Of a DNA stretch of 64,000 nt, positions 1 to 8,587 are shown one piece after another. The DNA comes from Acinetobacter sp. XH1741. Its GTDB lineage: Bacteria > Pseudomonadota > Gammaproteobacteria > Pseudomonadales > Moraxellaceae. The translations under genes were made by a program, and so were the position numbers. Location: positions 3,286,001 to 3,350,000 of the forward strand of contig NZ_CP157428.1 in NCBI RefSeq assembly GCF_041021895.1, given 5' to 3'. The notes under the pieces were generated by a model that did no database searches, was not told the origin of the DNA, and saw only the letters and a list, made by a program, of their open reading frames with translations. Numbering within the stretch: position 1 is the first letter of the stretch; each line of letters opens with the position of its first letter.

Positions 1-13
1 AATTAACGGTTAT

Positions 14-1717
14 TCAGGCTTTTAACCATTTGTCGGCTTTATTTTGATCTTCAATCACAAGCTCAACTTCAGTTAAGTTGATGCTGTCACTTGTAACCTC
101 AAACGACAACAACTCATCACGGCGGAACGCCAAGACTGAGTAAGTGCCCTTTTGTTTGGCATATTTTTCAATCAATTTAGTGGATGCTTTTAATCCATCA
201 ATTGCAATAATGACATCATTGGCAGAAATACCAGCTTTTGCCCCCGCTCCTTCACGGTGAGCATGTTGTACCAACACACCTTCAGGTTTATCAGTTAGTT
301 TTAAGCCATAAGCCAAAGTCTTGTCATTTTTGAACGTATAACTTAAACCAAACTCAGGAAGTAACTGGTCAAGTGGTAGCTCTTCAGTGGTATTAATCAA
401 ATGATTGATTTGCTCAACCCAGCTATCGCCAGTTAACTCTTCACACAAATCAAAAACGGTACGCTCATTAACCTGAATACCGTTTTGCGTGTTTTCATAT
501 AATCTACGCATTAAGGCATCAAGACTCGAACCACGTAAACGTAAGCCTAAATCTAAACATAAGGCAACCAGTGCACCTTTGTTGTAATAGCTTGTACCGG
601 CATTATTGGTGTTTTCATCTGGACGATAAAACTTAATCCATGCATCAAAACTTGACTCTGCGACTGTCTGAACAAAACGGCCCGGATTTTGTAAATAACG
701 ATCAATCTGTGATTTCAATAAATCTAAATAAGACTTTTGAGAGATCACACCGCTACGTAATAAAATCAAGTCATCATAATATGAAGTAAAACCTTCAAAA
801 ATCCAAAGTAGCGAGGTGTAACCCTCTGTATGCAAATTATAATTTGCAAAATTTTCCGGACGGATAAACTTCACCAACCACGAATGAAAATATTCATGGC
901 TACATAATCCTAAGAAACGTTGATAGTCTTTCGAAGGTTCAGTAGGTTCATTCGATTTCGGTAAATCATCACGTGGTGTAATCAGACTCGTGCTGTTGCA
1001 ATGCTCTAGCCCACCATAACTACTTCCTGTTGCCATCGTCATAAAGGTATAGTTTTTAAATGGCGCTGAACCAAACATCTCAATTTCGGCTGCACAAATT
1101 TTTTCAATGTCTGCTTTTAAACGATCAATGTTGGTCGAGTGCGTACCCGAAATTGCAAATTCATGGGCAATTCCATGCGCTTCAAAGCTAAAACGTGTTT
1201 GATCAGCCAGTTCAAATGGACTATCAATGAGTTGATCATAATGATCGGCTTTTAACGTAAAACGTCCTTTGACTAAGCTTTTTGAAGCTAAACCAGTTGC
1301 TAATTGGAAGTGTTTTAATTCATCAGGCAAAAAGATTTCTAATTCACAAGCTGACTGTTCTTGGCCTTCTAAACCTAAACATACACAAGCAGGGTTAATA
1401 TAGAGACGTGTTTGGTCTACATAAGCACCGCGTACCGACAAGTCATATGCATAAACATCGTATTCGACAGTAATTAACTCATGATCCGTGTTAAATAAAC
1501 GCCAGCGATTTTTTTCAGTCTTTTTAATATTGAGCATACGTCCAGCTTCATCATAGGCTTTTACTGCCTCGATGTGCTTGGCAAACTCACGAATTAAATA
1601 GCTGCCAGGAATCCACGTTGGTAACCATAGTTCCTGATTTGGATTCGCTAAAAAGCGAACTGTGACGTGAACAAGGTGCTGTTTGTAATCATCGAACTCA
1701 ATTTGATAATGCAACAT
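14..1717 (-). CDS. M61 family metallopeptidase with C-terminal PDZ domain
   Basis: A 567-residue protein of the M61 (glycyl aminopeptidase) family. The zinc motif HEYFH lies near residues 272-276, followed about 30 residues later by WIFEGFTSYYDD, which matches the family's downstream glutamate. An N-terminal beta-rich domain precedes the catalytic core. A PDZ-like domain near residues 470-560 (VLVQHAHREGAGAKAGI, then DVIIAIDG) closes the protein. There is no signal peptide, so a cytoplasmic location is inferred. It is transcribed divergently from the D,D-carboxypeptidase gene across about 170 bases. Length and domain order are normal for the family; the natural substrate is unknown. Confidence 0.9.
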   Translation of the reverse strand: MLHYQIEFDDYKQHLVHVTVRFLANPNQELWLPTWIPGSYLIREFAKHIEAVKAYDEAGRMLNIKKTEKNRWRLFNTDHELITVEYDVYAYDLSVRGAYVDQTRLYINPACVCLGLEGQEQSACELEIFLPDELKHFQLATGLASKSLVKGRFTLKADHYDQLIDSPFELADQTRFSFEAHGIAHEFAISGTHSTNIDRLKADIEKICAAEIEMFGSAPFKNYTFMTMATGSSYGGLEHCNSTSLITPRDDLPKSNEPTEPSKDYQRFLGLCSHEYFHSWLVKFIRPENFANYNLHTEGYTSLLWIFEGFTSYYDDLILLRSGVISQKSYLDLLKSQIDRYLQNPGRFVQTVAESSFDAWIKFYRPDENTNNAGTSYYNKGALVALCLDLGLRLRGSSLDALMRRLYENTQNGIQVNERTVFDLCEELTGDSWVEQINHLINTTEELPLDQLLPEFGLSYTFKNDKTLAYGLKLTDKPEGVLVQHAHREGAGAKAGISANDVIIAIDGLKASTKLIEKYAKQKGTYSVLAFRRDELLSFEVTSDSINLTEVELVIEDQNKADKWLKA

Positions 1718-1889
1718 AAATTCTTCAATTTAAAAATAAGAACGGTTTCACATTAGATTATCACTTTTTTGTATCCGCTTGCGTAGATGTATTTTTTGGC
1801 AACAATTCACACTAGCCTTCTACAAAAAAAAGGCATAGCATGCTGGGCATCTGTGTTCCGTATTTGCCAGTAAACGTCAAGGTCACCTA

Positions 1890-3209
1890 GTGAAATTCTT
1901 CCTATCTCTTTTTACGCTGTTTAGTATTTTCTGTACTACTGTTACCAATGCTGCTCTTCTTAATATTGCACCTGAAAGTGTTGAAGCCGCCGCATGGACT
2001 ATTGTAGATACTCAATCTGGTCAAATCATTGCTGAGCATAATAGTCATGCACAACGTGCGCCGGCATCTTTAACCAAAATGATGGTGGCCTATATTGCAT
2101 TAAAAGAGATTAAGGCTGGAAAATTAAAGCTAGATCAAGTGATTACTGCGACCCCTGTTGTAAGCGTAGTGCAGTGGGATGAATCACAAATGTACCTTAA
2201 AGCTGGTGAACAAATTTCAGTTGATCAGTTACTGGCAGGTTTAATTGTAATGTCTGCAAATGATGCAGCAGTCACTTTAGCCGAAAAAATTTCTGGTGAT
2301 GTGCCTCATTTCGTACAACGTATGAACCAAGAAGCACAAGCTTTAGGCATGAAGGAAACACATTTTAGTAATCCTGCCGGAATTACAATGCCGGATCACT
2401 ACACAACAGCTCATGATTTAAGCTTATTAAGTGAAGCTGTCATTCAGCAAACTCCAGAATATTTACATTATTCGAAAATGCCAAGCTTTAGCTACAACCA
2501 ACGTTTTCACCATGCAACCAACTTTGCTTTGAAATACGATCCTTCTGTAGATGGCTTAAAAACTGGTTACACTAAAGCTGCGGGTTATAACTTGGCTTTA
2601 ACTGCTTCGCGCCCTTCATTTTCTCCAAACTTACCGCAAAGACGTTTGCTAGTGATCGTTTTAGGTACAACAAGTGCTGTAAAACGTGCCGAAATTGCAG
2701 ATAAGTTAATGAATCTTGCGTATGCATATACACGTGATGAAGTGGTGATTCCTGAGCAAAAACTTATTGCTGAATTACCTGTTATTAAATCAACTTTAAA
2801 AATGTTTAAGGTCGAGACCAAACAACCGACAATCGTCACAACGTCTTTATATGCTGAGCCAACACCTATCGATTTAAATACATTTGATTATGCTACACAG
2901 CGTATTCAAGTTCTTGATAGTAATAAACAACCTAAAGTTATTGTGCCGCTTGAATCAACTCAAACACGTGTAAATATCGCGTTAAATGAGCAAAAGTTAA
3001 CAGCGCCTTTAATGAAAGCGATGAACTTGGCCACTGTTTCGATTTATCAAAACAACCAGCTCATTCGCAGCCTTCAAATTGAAAATGATGTGCATATTGA
3101 AGAAGCTAATTTTTTCCAAAAAATGATGATGTGGTTCTCTAATCTTTTCTCTATTTTTTCATCAAATAATCATAGTACTGCGAAACTCTACCCGCTAGAT
3201 TCGCACTAA
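1890..3209 (+). CDS. dacC: D-alanyl-D-alanine carboxypeptidase (PBP5/6 type)
   Basis: A penicillin-binding protein that trims the terminal D-Ala from peptidoglycan stem peptides in the periplasm. The three active-site motifs are present: SxxK as S60-L-T-K63, SxN as SAN near residue 122, and KTG near residue 224 (GLKTGYT). A Sec signal peptide spans about residues 1-21. The C-terminal stretch with MMMWFSNLFSIF looks like the amphipathic membrane anchor of PBP5/6 proteins. The start is GTG at 1890 with AAGG just upstream. It stands alone, closed by a terminator at 3254-3282. The symbol dacC follows usual Acinetobacter naming; dacA is an equally used name. Confidence 0.93.
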   Translation: MKFFLSLFTLFSIFCTTVTNAALLNIAPESVEAAAWTIVDTQSGQIIAEHNSHAQRAPASLTKMMVAYIALKEIKAGKLKLDQVITATPVVSVVQWDESQMYLKAGEQISVDQLLAGLIVMSANDAAVTLAEKISGDVPHFVQRMNQEAQALGMKETHFSNPAGITMPDHYTTAHDLSLLSEAVIQQTPEYLHYSKMPSFSYNQRFHHATNFALKYDPSVDGLKTGYTKAAGYNLALTASRPSFSPNLPQRRLLVIVLGTTSAVKRAEIADKLMNLAYAYTRDEVVIPEQKLIAELPVIKSTLKMFKVETKQPTIVTTSLYAEPTPIDLNTFDYATQRIQVLDSNKQPKVIVPLESTQTRVNIALNEQKLTAPLMKAMNLATVSIYQNNQLIRSLQIENDVHIEEANFFQKMMMWFSNLFSIFSSNNHSTAKLYPLDSH

Positions 3210-3253
3210 AAACATCAAATTGTGCACAGACGCACAATAAATTTTATAAATAA

Positions 3254-3282
3254 AAGATGGCATAATTTAGCCATCTTTTTTT
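3254..3282 (+). terminator. Rho-independent terminator after dacC
   Basis: A GATGGC/GCCATC stem with a short AT-rich loop is followed by seven T residues. It lies about 45 bases after the dacC stop and just before the NADH dehydrogenase gene. Confidence 0.8.
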
Positions 3283-3307
3283 ATAGAAAAATAATTAGGT
3301 GATAAAA

Positions 3308-4594
3308 ATGGCCCAAAATTTACATCATATTGTAATTGTTGGTGGTGGCGCTGGTGGTTTAGAACTAGCCACACAACTCGGTGAAACTTTTGGGAAAAGT
3401 GGTAAAGCAAAAATTACATTAGTCGACCAAAATTTGACTCATATTTGGAAACCCCTCCTCCACGAAATTGCCGCAGGTTCTTTAAACCCTCACGAAGAAC
3501 AAACCAATTATTTTGCTCATGCAGAAAAACATCATTACGAGTTTGTACTAGGGACACTCGTTGCAGTAAATAAAGATCAAAAAATAATTGATTTAATTCC
3601 CCCTCAAGTGTCTAAAGAACAAAATAATCATGTTCAACAACTCAGTTATGACACACTTATTTTAGCGCTTGGTTCTGTGTCAAATGACTTTAATACACAA
3701 GGGGTTCGTGAAAACTGTCATTTCCTCGATAGCCGAAAACAAGCTGACGTATTTCAGCAAGATCTTTTGCATTTATACATTGAGGCGCAGAATCAACCAA
3801 ATCAACGTACTTTAAATATCGGAATTGTTGGTGCAGGTGCAACTGGAGTCGAACTTGCTGCCGAACTCATTGAAACCACTAAAAACTTCTATCGCTATGG
3901 TTTAAAAAAGATCCATCCGGATCAAGTCAAAATCACACTCATTGAAGCATCTGAGCGTATTTTGCCAGCACTTAGCGAAAAAACTGCTGAACACAGTGCT
4001 GGGCAACTCAAAAAAATGGGCGTTGAAATTTTAACTAAACACCGTGTTGAAAAAATTGATCAGCACTGTATCTATTTCAGTAACGGCAATCAGCTCAAAA
4101 GTGATATTACGGTATGGGCAGCTGGGGTAAAAGCGCCAAAAGTTCTTGAAAGTTTCACCGATTTTAAACGTGACAGTATTAATCGTTTAATGGTTTATGC
4201 CACTTTACAGACCTATTCTGATCCTAATGTATTTGCATTTGGTGATTGTGCGCATTGCCAACTAGATGCAAGAAACCCTCCACTTGGGCCACGTGCTCAG
4301 GTTGCCAGTCAGCAAGCAAGCTTTTTAGTTGAGGCTATGGCTGCTCGTTTAAATGATAGACCACAGCCGATGTTTACTTTTAACGACAAAGGCTCACTCG
4401 TGTCTTTAAGTCGTAATAAAGCCGTTGGAGAATTGCTGGGTGATGTAAGCGTACAAGGATATATTGCTAAAACCATGTATGTATCTTTATACCGTTTACA
4501 TCAAGCAACAATTCACGGATACACTCAAGCTGGACTACTCACAGTGAAAGATTTACTTACAAGACGTGTACGTCCAAAAATTAAGCTGTATTGA
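3308..4594 (+). CDS. ndh: Type II NADH dehydrogenase (NDH-2)
   Basis: A single-subunit flavoprotein that passes electrons from NADH to quinone without pumping protons, on the cytoplasmic face of the membrane. The FAD Rossmann motif GGGAGGLELA is near the N-terminus. The second nucleotide-binding motif GAGATGVELA falls near residue 180. The late FAD-contact segment FAFGDCAH follows near residue 310. The ATG at 3308 is preferred to the in-frame GTG at 3299, because TTAGGTGATA just upstream supplies the ribosome site. Length (428 residues) is normal. A perfect AT-rich palindrome at 4660-4678 follows the gene. Confidence 0.9.
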   Translation: MAQNLHHIVIVGGGAGGLELATQLGETFGKSGKAKITLVDQNLTHIWKPLLHEIAAGSLNPHEEQTNYFAHAEKHHYEFVLGTLVAVNKDQKIIDLIPPQVSKEQNNHVQQLSYDTLILALGSVSNDFNTQGVRENCHFLDSRKQADVFQQDLLHLYIEAQNQPNQRTLNIGIVGAGATGVELAAELIETTKNFYRYGLKKIHPDQVKITLIEASERILPALSEKTAEHSAGQLKKMGVEILTKHRVEKIDQHCIYFSNGNQLKSDITVWAAGVKAPKVLESFTDFKRDSINRLMVYATLQTYSDPNVFAFGDCAHCQLDARNPPLGPRAQVASQQASFLVEAMAARLNDRPQPMFTFNDKGSLVSLSRNKAVGELLGDVSVQGYIAKTMYVSLYRLHQATIHGYTQAGLLTVKDLLTRRVRPKIKLY

Positions 4595-4659
4595 GTTGAA
4601 TTTTTTAAGTTCATCCCTATTTACATAAAAACGCATTAGAAAAAGTGTTAAAGATTGAG

Positions 4660-4678
4660 ATTTTGTAGTCTACAAAAT
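4660..4678. promoter_or_regulatory. Perfect 19-base palindrome upstream of the FKBP gene
   Basis: The sequence ATTTTGTAGTCTACAAAAT is a perfect 9+1+9 inverted repeat, 51 bases before the FKBP start codon and 65 bases after the ndh stop. It is followed by TTTATTTTT. It may therefore be a weak AT-rich terminator for ndh or an operator in the FKBP promoter; sequence alone does not decide. Confidence 0.45.
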
Positions 4679-4729
4679 TTATTTTTCACTTTATGATGTA
4701 CGCTTTAATTGATTGAATGGATCAAAAAC

Positions 4730-5212
4730 ATGACTGCAATTGCAAATAACCACGTGGTTTCATTCCACTATAAATTAACAAACGCTGAGGGTGAAACACT
4801 TGATCAATCTCAAGGTGAACCACTTGCCTATTTGCACGGTGCAGGCAATATCATTCCTGGTTTAGAAAATGCATTAACTGGTAAAACTGTTGGTGATAAA
4901 TTCACTGTTAACGTACCAGCGGCTGAAGGTTATGGCGAATACAACCCAGACCTAGTACAAGAAGTTCCAGCTCAAATGTTCCAAGGTGTTGATAACATTC
5001 AACCTGGTATGCAATTCCAAGCTCAAACTGATGACGGCGTTCAAATCGTTACAGTTAAAGCGGTTGAAGGCGACAACGTTGTTGTTGATGCTAACTTCCC
5101 ACTTGCTGGTCAAGATTTAACTTTTGAAGTTGAAATCGTAGAAATCCGTGAAGCATCTGCTGAAGAGCTTGATCACGGTCACGTACACGGCGCTGGTGGT
5201 CACCACCACTAA
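4730..5212 (+). CDS. slyD: FKBP-type peptidyl-prolyl isomerase, SlyD-like
   Basis: A 160-residue peptidyl-prolyl cis-trans isomerase and chaperone. The FKBP half-domain with GxGNIIPGLENAL is at residues 35-50. An insert-in-flap region follows (GYGEYNPDLVQEVPAQMF and onward). The C-terminus is short and histidine-rich (DHGHVHGAGGHHH), as in SlyD proteins that bind nickel and support metalloenzyme maturation. The tail has no cysteines, unlike E. coli SlyD. The ATG at 4730 is preferred over the in-frame TTG at 4709. The gene is monocistronic, ending at the terminator at 5237-5262. Confidence 0.87.
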   Translation: MTAIANNHVVSFHYKLTNAEGETLDQSQGEPLAYLHGAGNIIPGLENALTGKTVGDKFTVNVPAAEGYGEYNPDLVQEVPAQMFQGVDNIQPGMQFQAQTDDGVQIVTVKAVEGDNVVVDANFPLAGQDLTFEVEIVEIREASAEELDHGHVHGAGGHHH

Positions 5213-5236
5213 TTCATCTTTAACAAGATGATAAAG

Positions 5237-5262
5237 AGCAAAGCTTCGGCTTTGCTTTTTTT
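5237..5262 (+). terminator. Rho-independent terminator after slyD
   Basis: The stem AGCAAAGC/GCTTTGCT has a stable TTCG tetraloop and is followed by a run of T residues. Confidence 0.9.
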
Positions 5263-5314
5263 ATGCCTTTATTTTAGATAATATTCAGTGGGTTAATTTA
5301 CTTTAGGACAGTGC

Positions 5315-6757
5315 ATGTCAAATGCTTATCAGCTCATCTGGTTTCGCCAAGATTTGAGAGTACGTGATCATGCAGCTTTATGGCATGCCTGCCAGCAAGG
5401 TCCTTCTATTGGATTAGTGGTTTTATCGCCAGAACAATGGAAAAAGCACGATGATGCTCCAATAAAAATTAATTTTTATTTACGCCAACTCAAAAAACTT
5501 CAAGAGGAATTAGCAGCACTCCATATCCCGCTTGTTGTTCAAGTGATTCCCTATTGGAAAGATATTGCCAAAGCTATTTCTGATTTCAGCAGAAAATATA
5601 ATATTGAAAATGTTTATACCAATATTGAAATGGGAGTAAATGAATTAAAAAGAGATAAAGCTGTACAAGACTATTTAAACAAAAACAGTAAAGAACTCTT
5701 TTTATTTCATGACCGCACCATTTTTCCTTTACGCTCGATCCGCAATCAGTCAGAGCAACCCTATCAAGTTTTTAGTGCATTCAAAAAAGTCTGTTATTCA
5801 AAACTAGATACCAGTGGTTTACCGCAATGCTATCCTCTGCCGCACAAGCAAAATGAAATCTCATCTGATTTTTTAGACGCAAAAAATGCAGACTTAGCAG
5901 AAATTGAAAAGCTATTTTGCTCATCTGTTACAACAGAGCAGCAAGATTTATGGCCGGTTGGCGAGCAATATGCTTTAGAACAACTAGACCAATTTATTGA
6001 AGATGCAGTATCGAACTACAATGTCGAACGCGATTTTCCACATGTATCTGGCACAAGTAAGCTTTCGCCTTATTTAAACATTGGTGTTTTATCTATTCGA
6101 CAGTGCTTACAAGCCCTCTTTCGTGAACAACATGGCGCCTTTCATTTGGTTAATGAAGGTCAACAAGTCTGGTTAGATGAACTTCTTTGGCGAGAGTTCT
6201 ATCAGCATATTTTATTTGATTTTCCTCATGTGTCTAAACACCTTCCCTTTAAAAAAGATACTCAAAAAATTAAATGGAATCATCACCCAGAGCACTTAGC
6301 TGCATGGCAAACTGGCCAAACGGGTATTCCTATTATTGATGCCGGAATGCGTCAACTTTTACAAACAGGTTGGATGCATAACCGTGTAAGAATGATTACA
6401 GCAATGTTCTTATGTAAAAACTTACTGATTGATTGGCGTATTGGTGAACAATGGTTTATGCAACATTTAATCGATGGAGACTTGGCTGCGAATAATGGCG
6501 GTTGGCAATGGTGTGCATCAACTGGCACAGACTCCGTTCCTTATTTCCGAATTTTTAATCCGATTGCCCAATCAAAAAAATTTGACCCGAATGGTGACTA
6601 CATTCGCACTTGGGTTAAAGAATTAGCTCATCTAAATAATAAAGATATTCATGAACCCTACTCAAAAACGGCCAATACTCAGTTAAATTATCCGGAACCT
6701 ATTGTAGATCTTAAAGAAACTCGACTAAAAGCCATTGAAACATTCAAGCGTATTTAG
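5315..6757 (+). CDS. phrB: Deoxyribodipyrimidine photo-lyase (class I CPD photolyase)
   Basis: A 480-residue light-driven repair enzyme that splits cyclobutane pyrimidine dimers. The N-terminal alpha/beta antenna domain begins IWFRQDLRVRDHAAL. The C-terminal FAD domain carries the diagnostic stretch NNGGWQWCASTGTD followed by PYFRIFNP near residues 395-420. The motif WMHNRVRM, a flavin contact, is near residue 345. Length matches the family. The terminator overlaps the stop codon region at 6757-6786. It is followed by the exopolysaccharide operon, with which it shares no obvious function. Confidence 0.95.
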   Translation: MSNAYQLIWFRQDLRVRDHAALWHACQQGPSIGLVVLSPEQWKKHDDAPIKINFYLRQLKKLQEELAALHIPLVVQVIPYWKDIAKAISDFSRKYNIENVYTNIEMGVNELKRDKAVQDYLNKNSKELFLFHDRTIFPLRSIRNQSEQPYQVFSAFKKVCYSKLDTSGLPQCYPLPHKQNEISSDFLDAKNADLAEIEKLFCSSVTTEQQDLWPVGEQYALEQLDQFIEDAVSNYNVERDFPHVSGTSKLSPYLNIGVLSIRQCLQALFREQHGAFHLVNEGQQVWLDELLWREFYQHILFDFPHVSKHLPFKKDTQKIKWNHHPEHLAAWQTGQTGIPIIDAGMRQLLQTGWMHNRVRMITAMFLCKNLLIDWRIGEQWFMQHLIDGDLAANNGGWQWCASTGTDSVPYFRIFNPIAQSKKFDPNGDYIRTWVKELAHLNNKDIHEPYSKTANTQLNYPEPIVDLKETRLKAIETFKRI

Positions 6758-6786
6758 ATAAGAGTTGCGTCTTATCTGTTTATTTT
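6757..6786 (+). terminator. Probable terminator after phrB
   Basis: The stem GATAAGA/TCTTATC has a six-base loop and begins inside the stop codon. It is followed by TGTTTATTTTT. The stem is short, so confidence is moderate. Confidence 0.6.
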
Positions 6787-6950
6787 TGATTAAAAAGTAA
6801 TAACAATGTTTGACTATAAAGCCGCTTTAATCTAAAAATAAATATAATAGATACCTAAAAAGGACAGAAACAACAACAACTTCGCAAAGCATCACCGTTC
6901 TTTATAAAAGTATAAAAAAATTAACATTACAAAAAGGCAGCATAGCGCGC

Positions 6951-7691
6951 ATGCAACAAAAAAATCCCGGTAGAACACTCGTCTTATGGATTATCGCAGC
7001 TCATCTATTTATCGGGATGATTGCATACGAGTGGTTACCTGTGAGTTTTAGAGGAAGCTGGATTTTTATTCTTCTTCTTTTAATTTCTGGTGCTTTTTTG
7101 GAAGTTGGTGTGTCTTTAATTGTAGGGTTGCTTGCTTTTATTGGAGTAGCCGTATACTTTTTACTCGACTTGGCCGCACAAACCCATGTTGAACGTCAGC
7201 TACTTTTACTTTTCATCATTCCTCTTATTCCGCTCTTTTTAAGCGCTGTACGGCACAATATTGAAATTAATGTCCAAAAATACCGTGATATTCAAAGCTA
7301 CGACCGAAATTATCGCCGTGATATTTTCCCCATTAGTGCTTTAAATTACTTTCAACATAGCTTTTTCAAATTACTTGATCATCACAATGTACAAGATTAC
7401 GAAGTGTTCGAAATTCGGATACTGAATCGTAGTCTCATTAAAGAAATGCTCGGCGATGATGTATGGAAAACAACTCAAAATGAAATGATTAAAATTTTGA
7501 GCCAACATCAGCCCAACGAAATTGTTTTCCAGTTCGCAGACGATGATCTCGAAAATATATACAGTATTATGATTCGTCAGGAAAAAAGCGAAGAAGAACC
7601 TGATTTTATTAAAAAATTAAAAGAAATTACGACATTGCGTCTTGAGGTGGACTATAAAATTATTCCTATTCCACCTGAGGAGATCGGCTAA
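6951..7691 (+). CDS. Inner-membrane protein with a degenerate GGDEF-like domain
   Basis: A 246-residue protein with about four N-terminal hydrophobic segments (residues 8-100) and a cytoplasmic domain. From residue 145 the pattern YEVFEIRILNRSLIKEMLGDD, then QNEMIKIL, then NEIVFQFADDDLENI has the spacing of a diguanylate cyclase fold. The signature GGDEF is replaced by ADDDL, and the RxxD inhibitory site by QPNE, so it should be catalytically dead. PelD of the Pel system also joins membrane segments to a degenerate GGDEF, but homology is not shown here. It is first in the exopolysaccharide operon, and its stop overlaps the next start. A TATAAT-like box sits at 6843-6848. The domain assignment is my inference. 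Confidence 0.6.
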   Translation: MQQKNPGRTLVLWIIAAHLFIGMIAYEWLPVSFRGSWIFILLLLISGAFLEVGVSLIVGLLAFIGVAVYFLLDLAAQTHVERQLLLLFIIPLIPLFLSAVRHNIEINVQKYRDIQSYDRNYRRDIFPISALNYFQHSFFKLLDHHNVQDYEVFEIRILNRSLIKEMLGDDVWKTTQNEMIKILSQHQPNEIVFQFADDDLENIYSIMIRQEKSEEEPDFIKKLKEITTLRLEVDYKIIPIPPEEIG

Positions 7692-8587
7692 TGTCTAATC
7701 TTCTTAATATTTGTGGAATTGTTATTGCGTCTAGCCAATATCCAGACGCTACTTTGCAGCAATTTTATCGGCAATATTATCATTGCGAAATTAAAGCGGA
7801 ACAAACAAAAAAAGAAGTACAAAGTTCTAATGATCTTTCCATGTTTTTTCCTTACCAAGACACATGGTGGCCTGTTTTTACTATTGATCAGCTTAACTCC
7901 GAAAGTTTCCAGAAATTTGTTCATCAAGGAGTTAAACCGGGCATTATATTGCCCGACGAAATATTTGGTTTCCCTCATTACTTCTTATTAAAAGAAGCGG
8001 TAAGTCAGGGGGCTATTCCCATAGTCCAGTTCAAATCTGAACAACCTCAATATCTCGCGGCAAAGGCTACGTTTTCAACCGCTCTTGGTTTACGTCCAAT
8101 GGCTGCTTTTGTAAGTACAGGTTGGGATGAAAATTTAATTTCCCAACCAGCGGGCACTTATATTGTTCAGTTAGACCCCTCAACACTTCCCTTACCTTCT
8201 AGAGAAATCAAACACGGCCAACATTTATTTTATTCTGCTAAGGATTTTAACGGTCATGTTTCAGGTTATGAAATTATCATTAATCCACCTGCCGACTTAC
8301 CTGTGTCCAATATTCGCTATCCGCAACTCGGTATTTCCTGGAAATTTAATAAAATTAATTATGTAAGTACACCTGAACATGTGAATACGAGTTTTATAGG
8401 CTATATTTTTATTGCCTTAAGCACAGTTGTTGTCCCACTTGATCTTATTTTAAGAAGTACCTATCCGGATCTTCTCGGTACATTTGGTAGCTATATTTCG
8501 TGGATCTCCTTGGTGGTTGGAGCGATTTTATTGTTACTGCTCATCTCCTCTATTATTCGGAGGGTTCGTAAAAATGGCTCCAATTGA
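7691..8587 (+). CDS. Unrecognised membrane protein of the exopolysaccharide operon
   Basis: I do not recognise this 298-residue protein. Its first 230 residues are soluble and mixed alpha/beta, with no signal peptide. Segments such as GVKPGIILPDEIFGFP and PAGTYIVQLDPSTLPLP suggest a globular cytoplasmic domain. Two hydrophobic helices lie near residues 230-252 and 266-288, followed by a basic tail (RRVRKN). Start and stop overlap both neighbours, by one base upstream and 14 bases downstream, so it is translationally coupled inside the operon. A role as an accessory or regulatory subunit of the glycosyltransferase is inferred only from position. Confidence 0.75.
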   Translation: MSNLLNICGIVIASSQYPDATLQQFYRQYYHCEIKAEQTKKEVQSSNDLSMFFPYQDTWWPVFTIDQLNSESFQKFVHQGVKPGIILPDEIFGFPHYFLLKEAVSQGAIPIVQFKSEQPQYLAAKATFSTALGLRPMAAFVSTGWDENLISQPAGTYIVQLDPSTLPLPSREIKHGQHLFYSAKDFNGHVSGYEIIINPPADLPVSNIRYPQLGISWKFNKINYVSTPEHVNTSFIGYIFIALSTVVVPLDLILRSTYPDLLGTFGSYISWISLVVGAILLLLLISSIIRRVRKNGSN

